Shown here: positions 1-5,590 of the stretch, one piece after another | How the letters are laid out: the number at the start of each line of letters is the position of its first letter | Numbering within the stretch: the first letter of the stretch is position 1 | DNA from: an uncultured Lachnospiraceae bacterium | Lineage (GTDB): Bacteria > Bacillota > Clostridia > Lachnospirales > Lachnospiraceae | DNA: 5,981 nt | NCBI GenBank assembly: GCA_902767065.1 | Contig: CACXFW010000280.1 | Location: 1-5,981, forward strand | Reading direction: 5' to 3' | The notes under the pieces: generated by a model | Database searches by the model: none | Told to the model about the DNA's origin: nothing | What the model saw: the letters and a program-made list of their open reading frames with translations, nothing else | Made by a program: the position numbers and the translations under genes

Positions 1-1047
1 CGATCAGGTATTCTGGCGCTGTCTGGAGCAGATGCGTCTGCGAAGGCCAGAGCCGCTCGATTTGTACTGACCGGGACAATTGTATTTGCACTGACTGGAG
101 CGGCTGCCATCTCGCTTCCTCCGGACGCTGCGTTTGGCGAGCCTTCCTATTCGCTTGCGGGTGCCGGATCTGACGCGGATGATGGGACGAAACAGAAGAA
201 AGAAGCCGCGGATGAGGGAAGCCAGTCCGGCGACTCATCCGGCAGCGGAAGCGCTCCGGCGCCCGGCACATTTACCGGATCAGGATCGGAGATCCTGCCG
301 GATGATGAGATGCTGACGGTCATGGGCTCCCACAGTACCCTTACCAACGAACTGGTTGCCGGGGAGTATGACTGGGTCAAACGGGAGCTGGAAGGCCGTT
401 TCATGCCTTATGTGATTTCTCATGCCGAGGGCAACCCGAACGTGATCCATTTTCTGTATCTGTACGGGCATGATGTCACTTCGCCGGAATCCTTCACCTA
501 TACGGATGAGGAACGCGAGTCCTGCCTTCCGCTTCTTGGCGAGGATGTGAAGGGACTGGTTCCGCTGCTGATGCAGTGGGACTGGCGCTGGGGATTTGAC
601 CATTACGGCGGAGGACCGGGCGGACTGACAGGCTGCGCGCCGACCTGCATGGCGATGATCGGACTGGGACTGACCGGGGATGAATCGATCAACCCAAGGG
701 ATATGTTTGTGTATTCGGAGAATGCCGGCTTCTGGGTTCCCGGCCAGGGGACATCCTGGAGCCTGGTGACAAACGCATTTCCGAACCACCCCATCGCATG
801 CTACCAGATCAATCCTGATGAGGGGTCGATCCGCTATGAGCTTGAGGCAGGGCATCCCGTCCTGATCAACGTCGGAGTCGGAAAATTCTCCGCGGTCGGG
901 CATTTTATGGTGCTTGCCGGAATTGCCCAGGACGGGACCTTCATTTTGAATGATCCGAACAACCTGGAGAACTGTTCCAGAACCTGGCCGTGGTCGGAAC
1001 TGAGTTCGGAGGTTGTTTCGGCGTGGAGCTACTATCTGGCGCAGTGA
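1..1047 (+). CDS. Membrane-anchored C39-like cysteine peptidase (5' end missing)
   Basis: The reading frame is open from the first base, so the start lies upstream; 348 residues are visible. Residues 15-20 (KARAAR) are basic and are followed by one hydrophobic segment (about 21-40), then a low-complexity Gly/Ser/Asp/Ala linker (about 47-100). This pattern suggests an N-in anchor with the rest outside the cell. The C-terminal part (about 185-348) resembles the Peptidase_C39_2 papain-like fold. Visible landmarks are MQWDWRWG with the probable oxyanion Gln192, GCAPTC with the probable nucleophile Cys212, AVGHFMVLAGI with His301, and NDPNN with Asp318, so the catalytic set looks complete. Most relatives have GCGPT where this one has GCAPT. 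Substrate is unknown. The first in-frame ATG is at 310, but it falls after the membrane segment and has no good RBS, so it is unlikely to be the start. The next gene follows on the same strand. Confidence 0.85.
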   Translation, partial: RSGILALSGADASAKARAARFVLTGTIVFALTGAAAISLPPDAAFGEPSYSLAGAGSDADDGTKQKKEAADEGSQSGDSSGSGSAPAPGTFTGSGSEILPDDEMLTVMGSHSTLTNELVAGEYDWVKRELEGRFMPYVISHAEGNPNVIHFLYLYGHDVTSPESFTYTDEERESCLPLLGEDVKGLVPLLMQWDWRWGFDHYGGGPGGLTGCAPTCMAMIGLGLTGDESINPRDMFVYSENAGFWVPGQGTSWSLVTNAFPNHPIACYQINPDEGSIRYELEAGHPVLINVGVGKFSAVGHFMVLAGIAQDGTFILNDPNNLENCSRTWPWSELSSEVVSAWSYYLAQ

Positions 1048-1090
1048 TATGGTTTGGCACAGTGCTGCGTTTTGGCACGGTGCCAGGAGA
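1037..1090. repeat. Three 18-bp tandem units crossing the peptidase stop codon
   Basis: The 10-mer TGGCRCRGTG occurs at 1037-1046 (TGGCGCAGTG), 1055-1064 (TGGCACAGTG) and 1073-1082 (TGGCACGGTG), spaced exactly 18 bp apart. The first copy contains the TGA stop at 1045-1047. The second and third contain short palindromes: GCAC-A-GTGC at 1057-1065 and GGCAC-G-GTGCC at 1074-1084. Because 18 is six codons, the frame after the stop would encode LAQ- and LAR-containing repeats of the peptidase's own LAQ terminus. The array could be an old tandem duplication of the gene end or an array of protein-binding sites. The function is unknown. Confidence 0.6.
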
Positions 1091-1138
1091 ATCTGAATGG
1101 AAATGAAACATGACACTCTGACAGGAGAATATGAAATG
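1084..1138 (+). promoter_or_regulatory. Duplicated ribosome binding site and start leader of the aminotransferase
   Basis: Two near-identical leaders lie 38 nt apart. CAGGAGAAT at 1084-1092 precedes ATG 1097 with 7 nt between AGGAG and the ATG. CAGGAGAAT at 1122-1130 precedes ATG 1136 with 8 nt. Both ATGs are in the same frame, so both can start the aminotransferase, giving proteins 13 residues apart in length. The second start matches where AspT-type proteins normally begin. Two tiny out-of-frame ORFs, ATG-ACA-CTC-TGA at 1110-1121 and ATG-AAA-TGA at 1131-1139, also sit here; the latter overlaps the 1136 start. Confidence 0.65.
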
Positions 1139-2452
1139 AGACCCTATTCCAAGATGACAAAAGAGGAACTGAGAACCCTCCAGACCGAGCTGAAGGCAAA
1201 GTACAGGGATGCGCAGCAGCTGAACCTGAACCTGAATATGTCGCGAGGCAAGCCGAGCATTGCCCAGCTGGATCTTTCGATGGGCATGATGGATGTGCTC
1301 AGTTCCGATTCGGACCTTCGCTGTGAAGACGGAACGGACTGCCGCAACTATGGCGTGCTGGACGGGATCCCCGAGGCGCTGCAGCTGATGGCGGATATGA
1401 TGGAGGTTCCGAAGGATCACGTGATCATCTATGGGAACAGTTCCCTGAATGTGATGTACGATCAGATCTCCAGGTCTTACAGTCACGGCGTCATGGGCAA
1501 CACGCCCTGGTGCAGGCTGGATCAGGTAAAGTTCCTCTGCGTGGTTCCGGGGTATGACAGACATTTCCGGATTACGGAGTATTTTGGCATCGAAAATGTT
1601 CCCGTGCCGATGCTTCCGACGGGTCCGGATATGGATCTTGTGGAGAAGCTTGTTTCCGGGGACGAGAGCATCAAGGGAATCTGGTGTGTTCCCAAATATT
1701 CGAATCCGACCGGAAATTCCTATTCGGATGAGACGGTCATGCGCATGGCGCGGCTGAAACCGGCGGCAAAGGATTTCCGCATCTACTGGGACAATGCTTA
1801 TACCGTGCATCATCTGTACGATCTGGATCAGGACAGGATCATCGAGATTCTGCAGGAATGCAAGCGCGCGGGAAATCCGGACCTGGTCTATAAGTTCGCG
1901 TCCACCTCGAAGATTTCCTTCCCCGGAAGCGGGATTGCCGCGCTGGCGGCGTCCCTGAACAATCTTGAGGATATCCGGAACCAGCTGAAGGCGCAGACCA
2001 TCGGACACGATAAGGTGAACCAGCTTCGGCACGTGCGTTTCTTCGGGGACATTCACGGAATGGTGGAGCATATGAAGAAGCACGCGGATATCCTGCGCCC
2101 GAAGTTTGAAGCGGTGGAAGAGATTCTGGAGCAGGAGCTGGGCGGCCTGGAGATTGCACGGTGGACAAAGCCGAAGGGAGGTTATTTCTGCTCCTTTGAT
2201 ACGATGGAAGGCTGCGCGAAGGAAGTTGTGCTCAGATGCGCCAAGGCAGGCGTTGTACTGACAAGCGCCGGCGCGACCTGGCCAGGTGGAAAAGATCCGT
2301 ATGATTCCAACATCCGCATTGCGCCTTCTTATCCGACGCTGGAGGAGCTGAAGACGGCGGCGAAGATTCTGGCGCTGTGCACGAAGATGGTATCGGTGGA
2401 GAAGCTGCTGCAGAAGACAGAGGCTCAGGAACAGGATCAGGATCAGGAATAA
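1136..2452 (+). CDS. AspT-type PLP-dependent aminotransferase (subclass Ic aspartate aminotransferase-like)
   Basis: This is a cytosolic fold-type I aminotransferase of the Aminotran_MocR/AspT group, closely resembling Corynebacterium AspT by recall of family motifs. The expected reaction is transfer of an amino group from aspartate to 2-oxoglutarate; other substrates such as alanine are possible. Numbered from the upstream ATG at 1097 (subtract 13 for the start chosen here), the landmarks are SRGKP (49-53), NYGVLDGI (84-91), GNSSLN (113-118), PGYDRHF (151-157), SNPTG with Asn203, WDNAY with Asp232 and Tyr235 for the cofactor, STSKISFPGSG with the Schiff-base Lys272, KVNQLRHVRFFGD (306-318), and NIRIAPS with substrate-carboxylate Arg407. 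ATG 1136 is chosen because MRPYSKMTKEEL is where relatives begin and AGGAG lies 8 nt upstream; ATG 1097 is also usable. The length of 438 residues is normal. The C-terminus ends in an unusual acidic EQDQDQE tail encoded by CAGGAT repeats. No catalytic residue is missing. Confidence 0.93.
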   Translation: MRPYSKMTKEELRTLQTELKAKYRDAQQLNLNLNMSRGKPSIAQLDLSMGMMDVLSSDSDLRCEDGTDCRNYGVLDGIPEALQLMADMMEVPKDHVIIYGNSSLNVMYDQISRSYSHGVMGNTPWCRLDQVKFLCVVPGYDRHFRITEYFGIENVPVPMLPTGPDMDLVEKLVSGDESIKGIWCVPKYSNPTGNSYSDETVMRMARLKPAAKDFRIYWDNAYTVHHLYDLDQDRIIEILQECKRAGNPDLVYKFASTSKISFPGSGIAALAASLNNLEDIRNQLKAQTIGHDKVNQLRHVRFFGDIHGMVEHMKKHADILRPKFEAVEEILEQELGGLEIARWTKPKGGYFCSFDTMEGCAKEVVLRCAKAGVVLTSAGATWPGGKDPYDSNIRIAPSYPTLEELKTAAKILALCTKMVSVEKLLQKTEAQEQDQDQE

Positions 2453-2454
2453 GA

Positions 2455-2481
2455 ACCCCTTTGTTTTCCGTACAATGGGGT
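2455..2481 (+). other. Hairpin directly after the aminotransferase stop codon
   Basis: ACCCCTTTGT (2455-2464) pairs with ACAATGGGGT (2472-2481) across a 7-nt loop, giving a 10-bp stem with one T-T mismatch. It starts 2 nt after the stop codon. No U-tract follows (GTGGAATCG), so it is not a standard intrinsic terminator. It may stabilise the 3' end of the message or act as a weak pause. The rest of the 2453-2605 gap holds two more small hairpins and the RBS of the next gene. Confidence 0.45.
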
Positions 2482-2526
2482 GTGGAATCGCTGCTGAAAA
2501 GGATGATCATAAGCTGCAGGGAATCG

Positions 2527-2568
2527 CCCGGGAAGGCTTTCGGGGAGAAATCCGCCTGAGTGATTTCT
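2527..2568 (+). other. Two adjacent small hairpins in the leader of the permease gene
   Basis: CCCGGGA (2527-2533) can pair with TTTCGGG (2538-2544) across an AGGC loop, using two G-U pairs. Directly after, AGAAATC (2546-2552) pairs perfectly with GATTTCT (2562-2568) across a 9-nt loop. The second is followed by the U-containing GTACAGGTTCTTACTT, which is too broken to be a convincing terminator. They lie about 40-80 nt before the permease start and could fold as a leader structure. No known riboswitch consensus was recognised. Confidence 0.3.
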
Positions 2569-2605
2569 GTACAGGTTCTTACTTCAGGGAAGGAATGGGG
2601 TATAA

Positions 2606-3823
2606 ATGCAGGAACAGGAACCGCATAAGAAACATGTGATCAGCATCACAACGAAAACATGCGTGAAGGTTGGGATTACCCTCTTTCTGGTGATCCTTGC
2701 CGCGACCTGGTTTCGGCCGCTCCTTGGCTTGATCGGGTCGGCAGTCAGAGCGGCGACGCCGCTGCTCATCGGCTTCGCGGTCGCGTATGTGGTCAATATC
2801 TTGATGACGTTGTATGAGCGTCATTATTTTACGAAACGTGAGGATCAGAAATGGGTGCAAAGATCGAGGCGGCCGGTCTGCCTGATTCTGGCACTGGCCA
2901 CTGTGATTGGCGCGATTGCCCTGATTCTTTGCATCGTCCTGCCGCAGCTGAGGAATGCGCTGGGGGTCCTGAAGGAGAAGATTCCGAACATTATGGAAGA
3001 GATCTCCAGAAACAAGACAATCATGAGGTTCCTGCCGCAAACGATACAGGATGCGCTCAGAGAGCTGGATGTCGAGAAGCTGGTAGGCGGTGTCTTCTCC
3101 TTCCTGTCCAATGGGGCGACTTCCGGGGACGGAGTGCTGAATCTGACAGGGTTCATCGGATCCTTTACGTCAGCCTTCATGACCGGGTTTATGGGATTTG
3201 TTTTCTCGATCTATATCCTGCTTGGGAAGGAGAGGCTGTCGAAGCAGTTCGGAAGATTCTTCCGTACCTACCTGAGAGCAGGATGGATCGATAAGCTTAA
3301 GCCGGTTGTTTCTGTCGCAAATAACAGCTTTCATTTTTTCATTGTCGGACAGGTTACCGAAGGCATAATCATCGGATTTTTGTGCGCACTCGGAATGTGG
3401 ATTCTCCGCCTTCCGTATGCGGCAATGATCGGAACGGTGATCGGGGTTACGGCACTGATTCCGATTCTGGGCTGCTATCTGGGCGCCGGGATCGGAGCGC
3501 TGATGTGTCTGTCCGTCGGACTGGGGACAGCCATAGAATTTCTGATTTTCATTTTCTGCCTGCAGCAGTTTGAGGATAACCTGATCTATCCGCGTGTGGT
3601 CGGGACTTCCATTGGCCTGCCTGCGATCTGGGTGCTGGCTTCCGTCACGGTCGGCGGCGGGATCGGCGGATTTGCCGGGATGATTCTTGCGGTGCCGGTA
3701 TTTGCGACGATCTATCAGCTGGTGCGGATGGACGTCGGAAGGCGTGAGAAAAAGGCGGGAAAGCCTGCCCTTGCCGATGACGCGGCCAGGCAGGAGGCGC
3801 TTGATGAATGTAAAAGTCATTGA
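2606..3823 (+). CDS. AI-2E family membrane transporter
   Basis: This is a polytopic inner-membrane protein of 405 residues, a normal length for the AI-2E family (PF01594). Hydrophobic segments lie at about 22-37, 40-68, 90-115, 186-207, 244-268, 271-305, 309-320 and 336-372, with a polar region at about 116-180 between the third and fourth. Family signatures are visible in the C-terminal half: IPILGCYLGAGIGAL (285-299), FEDNLIYPRVVG (322-333) and LPAIWVLASVTVGGGIGGFAG (338-358). Members have been linked to AI-2 export, Na+/H+ antiport and other efflux, so the substrate cannot be assigned here. The tail (378-405) is charged and cytoplasmic-looking. ATG 2606 is chosen because GGGAAGGAA (2587-2595) lies about 10 nt upstream and MQEQEPHKKH gives the usual short basic cytosolic N-terminus. 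The gene follows the aminotransferase by 153 nt and precedes the rRNA methyltransferase by 48 nt. Confidence 0.93.
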   Translation: MQEQEPHKKHVISITTKTCVKVGITLFLVILAATWFRPLLGLIGSAVRAATPLLIGFAVAYVVNILMTLYERHYFTKREDQKWVQRSRRPVCLILALATVIGAIALILCIVLPQLRNALGVLKEKIPNIMEEISRNKTIMRFLPQTIQDALRELDVEKLVGGVFSFLSNGATSGDGVLNLTGFIGSFTSAFMTGFMGFVFSIYILLGKERLSKQFGRFFRTYLRAGWIDKLKPVVSVANNSFHFFIVGQVTEGIIIGFLCALGMWILRLPYAAMIGTVIGVTALIPILGCYLGAGIGALMCLSVGLGTAIEFLIFIFCLQQFEDNLIYPRVVGTSIGLPAIWVLASVTVGGGIGGFAGMILAVPVFATIYQLVRMDVGRREKKAGKPALADDAARQEALDECKSH

Positions 3824-3859
3824 GACGGTACACAGGCGCGGTACTGTCATGGTGAAATG

Positions 3860-3874
3860 AAGGAAGCACAAATG
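3860..3874 (+). promoter_or_regulatory. Ribosome binding site fixing the methyltransferase start at 3872
   Basis: AAGGAAG (3860-3866) lies 5 nt before ATG 3872, a strong Shine-Dalgarno match. The in-frame ATG at 3857 has only GGTGA one base upstream, and the strong site lies after it. ATG 3872 is therefore the better start, five codons shorter. Confidence 0.65.
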
Positions 3875-5395
3875 GCGGAAGCGGAAATGACAGTAAGAGA
3901 TTATCTCAGGGAACGCTGCGAGAGCGCGGGATGGACAGTCGGGGCACAGGATGGGGATCTTTCCTCCGGTGCCCTTGTTGTCGTGAGGAAGGGGGCTGCC
4001 CGCAGCCTGAAGGCGGGCGGTGCCTGGATCTATGACAATGAGATTGATCATGTTTCCTTCCCGGCGGACGTTTCTGCAGAAGATGCACGGGGAACTGGCA
4101 GCGGGCCGGGTCATGATTTCGTCCGGAGGGATGCGCCTGAGACCGACGGCCGGAAAACTGGCAGCGGGCCGGGTCATGCTTCTTCCATGAAGAATGCTTT
4201 GGGGCAGGGGCCTGTGCCGGGTGCGGTTGTCCGTGTGGAGGATTTTGACGGTTTTCTGCTCGGGTACGGTATATACAATCCGCTTTCAAAGATCCGCGTC
4301 AGGATGCTCGCGCGGTATGAGAAAGATGGGATCACGCCTGAACTTCTGAAAAGAAGAGTGGAGGCTGCGTGGGAGTACCGCAAGGCTGTGATGGGAAAAG
4401 ACGCCGCGTGCTGCAGGGTGATCTTCGGGGAGGCGGACTTCCTTCCCGGCCTTACAGTGGACAGATTCTCGGATGTGCTGGTGATTGAGTCGCTTGCGCT
4501 GGGGACAGACCGCCTGAAGGAGCTGATCCTTCTGGATCTGGTTGAGATCCTGGAGAAGGATGGGATCGTGATCCGGGGGATCTATGAACGAAGCGACGCC
4601 AGGGTCCGTCTGCTCGAGGGGATGGAGCGCACGAAGGGATTCATCGGTCCAGAGTTCGATACGATGGTTCCGATTGTCGAAAACGGGATCCGCTATCTGG
4701 TGGATGTGAAGGACGGACAGAAGACGGGATTTTTCCTGGATCAGAAATATAACCGAAGCGCAGTGGCAAAGCTGGTGAGTAATCTGGCGGCGATGAGGAT
4801 TCAGGAGCAGGGAGGAAACACGTTCACGGAGCGGGAAAGGGGAGAAGAGGATGGCAGCGCATCCGCGATTGACGTTCTGGACTGCTTCACCCATACCGGG
4901 TCATTTGGACTGAACGCAGCCGCCGCGGGAGCGGGTCATGTACTCTCGGTAGACGTCTCTGCGTCCGCGATTGAGGCTGCAAAGCGCAACGCCGTCCTGA
5001 ACGGGCTGGAAAATGTGATGGAGTATCAGGTTGCGGATGTGTTTGAACTCCTTCCGCGTCTGAAGGAAGCACATTATGATGTGGTGATTCTCGACCCGCC
5101 TGCATTTACCAAATCCAGGCAGGCAACGAAGAACGCCGTGAAAGGGTACCGCGAGATCAACCTCAGGGGGATGAAGCTGGTAAAGGACGGCGGCTATCTT
5201 GCGACCTGCTCGTGCTCGCATTTTATGGATGAGGAACTGCTGAAAAAGACACTGCGTGAGGCGGCCAAAGGCGCAGGCAGGCGGCTGCGTCAGGTAGAAT
5301 TCCGCACCCAGGCCCCGGATCATCCGATCCTGTGGGGAGAGGAGGAATCTTATTATCTGAAGTTCTTTCTCTTTCAGGTGATGAGGGAACTGTAA
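3872..5395 (+). CDS. rlmI: RlmI-like class I SAM-dependent 23S rRNA (cytosine-C5) methyltransferase with extra insertions
   Basis: This protein should methylate a cytosine of 23S rRNA, m5C1962 in E. coli RlmI numbering, using S-adenosylmethionine. Numbered from ATG 3872 (507 residues), an N-terminal extension (1-33) precedes a PUA-like domain containing SLKAGGAWIYDNEID (45-59) and GYGIYNPLSKIRVRML (131-146). The central RlmI region holds FLPGLTVDRF (190-199) and DGQKTGFFLDQ (281-291). The Rossmann methyltransferase domain shows motif I DCFTHTGSFG (337-346), the SAM-binding acidic residue in SVDVS (Asp361), DPPAF (408-412), and TCSCS with the probable catalytic Cys448. E. coli RlmI has 396 residues. 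From remembered E. coli sequence, the surplus is about 24 residues at the N-terminus, about 49 inside the PUA domain (59-116) and about 28 before motif I (303-333). All core motifs are intact, so the enzyme is probably active. The exact target site in this organism is inferred. Confidence 0.88.
   Translation: MAEAEMTVRDYLRERCESAGWTVGAQDGDLSSGALVVVRKGAARSLKAGGAWIYDNEIDHVSFPADVSAEDARGTGSGPGHDFVRRDAPETDGRKTGSGPGHASSMKNALGQGPVPGAVVRVEDFDGFLLGYGIYNPLSKIRVRMLARYEKDGITPELLKRRVEAAWEYRKAVMGKDAACCRVIFGEADFLPGLTVDRFSDVLVIESLALGTDRLKELILLDLVEILEKDGIVIRGIYERSDARVRLLEGMERTKGFIGPEFDTMVPIVENGIRYLVDVKDGQKTGFFLDQKYNRSAVAKLVSNLAAMRIQEQGGNTFTERERGEEDGSASAIDVLDCFTHTGSFGLNAAAAGAGHVLSVDVSASAIEAAKRNAVLNGLENVMEYQVADVFELLPRLKEAHYDVVILDPPAFTKSRQATKNAVKGYREINLRGMKLVKDGGYLATCSCSHFMDEELLKKTLREAAKGAGRRLRQVEFRTQAPDHPILWGEEESYYLKFFLFQVMREL
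4093..4178. repeat. Two exact 23-bp direct repeats inside the methyltransferase PUA insertion
   Basis: The segment beginning AACTGGCAGC and ending CCGGGTCATG occurs identically at 4093-4115 and 4156-4178. The offset of 63 bp is 21 codons, so both copies are read in the same frame and encode TGSGPGH (residues 75-81 and 96-102 from ATG 3872). Sequence outside the 23 bp is not similar between the copies, so this is a pair of short identical elements rather than a whole 63-bp tandem duplication. They fall within the roughly 49-residue surplus relative to E. coli RlmI. Confidence 0.85.
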
Positions 5396-5402
5396 ATTGT
5401 TA

Positions 5403-5490
5403 TACCTGTGCGGTTGCCATGCGGTTCTTGATTCTGTGCTCGATTTATCGAAGCACAGAATCAAGGTTCGTATGAGCAACCGCACAGGTA
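5403..5490. repeat. 88-nt near-perfect palindrome (long hairpin) after the methyltransferase gene
   Basis: The outer arms TACCTGTGCGGTTGC (5403-5417) and GCAACCGCACAGGTA (5476-5490) are perfectly complementary over 15 bp. The inner arms CTTGATTCTGTGCT (5427-5440) and AGCACAGAATCAAG (5452-5465) are perfect over 14 bp. The segments between them (5418-5426 and 5466-5475) pair mostly through CAT/ATG, C-G and G-U pairs, with one bulge and one mismatch. The tip CGA-TTTA-TCG closes the hairpin. It begins 7 nt after the rlmI stop codon. A TA dinucleotide sits at each end. Neither strand has a good U-tract after it. It may be a MITE- or REP-like element, or an mRNA 3'-end structure for the convergent genes. 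Confidence 0.8.
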
Positions 5491-5500
5491 GAATATTTTC

Positions 5501-5542
5501 AAAAAAACAGAAAAAGAAAACAGCCCCGTGAAAACGGGGCTG
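5501..5542 (-). terminator. Intrinsic terminator for the minus-strand Ig-like gene
   Basis: CAGCCCCGT (5521-5529) and ACGGGGCTG (5534-5542) form a perfect 9-bp GC-rich stem with a 4-nt loop. Read on the minus strand, the stem is followed by a 20-nt tract (5520 down to 5501) with 17 T residues. It lies 48 nt past the stop codon of the minus-strand gene. On the plus strand the tract is A-rich and precedes the stem, so it should not terminate rlmI transcription. Confidence 0.92.
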
Positions 5543-5590
5543 CCTGTGAAGAATCGCCGTTCTGATCCGGCTGCAGTTCACATGGATCTG

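Noticed and set aside
1055..1070. Sigma-54 type promoter (TGGCAC with a downstream GC)
   Set aside because: The GG-to-GC spacing is one base short of the -24/-12 rule, the downstream element is TGCG rather than TTGC, and the sequence is better explained as part of the 18-bp repeat.
280..2083. Long antisense open frames under the peptidase and aminotransferase genes
   Set aside because: Their translations are rich in His, Arg and Pro with no recognisable domain, they lack good RBSs, and they mirror well-conserved plus-strand genes; high GC explains their length.
2471..2476. TACAAT as a -10 box for the transporter gene
   Set aside because: No -35-like hexamer lies 16-18 bp upstream, and the sequence is inside the stem-loop that follows the aminotransferase stop.
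2606..3823. Assigning the permease to AI-2 quorum-sensing export
   Set aside because: The family name reflects one studied member; homologs have other transport roles and no luxS or lsr gene is in the window.
3821..3859. Read-through fusion of the transporter with the methyltransferase, since both are in the same frame
   Set aside because: One TGA separates them, the methyltransferase has its own strong RBS, and both proteins are complete without each other; a shared frame is a one-in-three chance event.
3170..4177. Antisense open frame spanning the permease end and methyltransferase start
   Set aside because: It has low-complexity basic composition and no domain, and covers two strong plus-strand genes.
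5403..5500. The long palindrome as a normal intrinsic terminator for rlmI
   Set aside because: The sequence after the stem (GAATATTTTC, then A-rich) is not a proper U-tract, and the stem is far longer than usual; a weak or Rho-assisted stop cannot be excluded.
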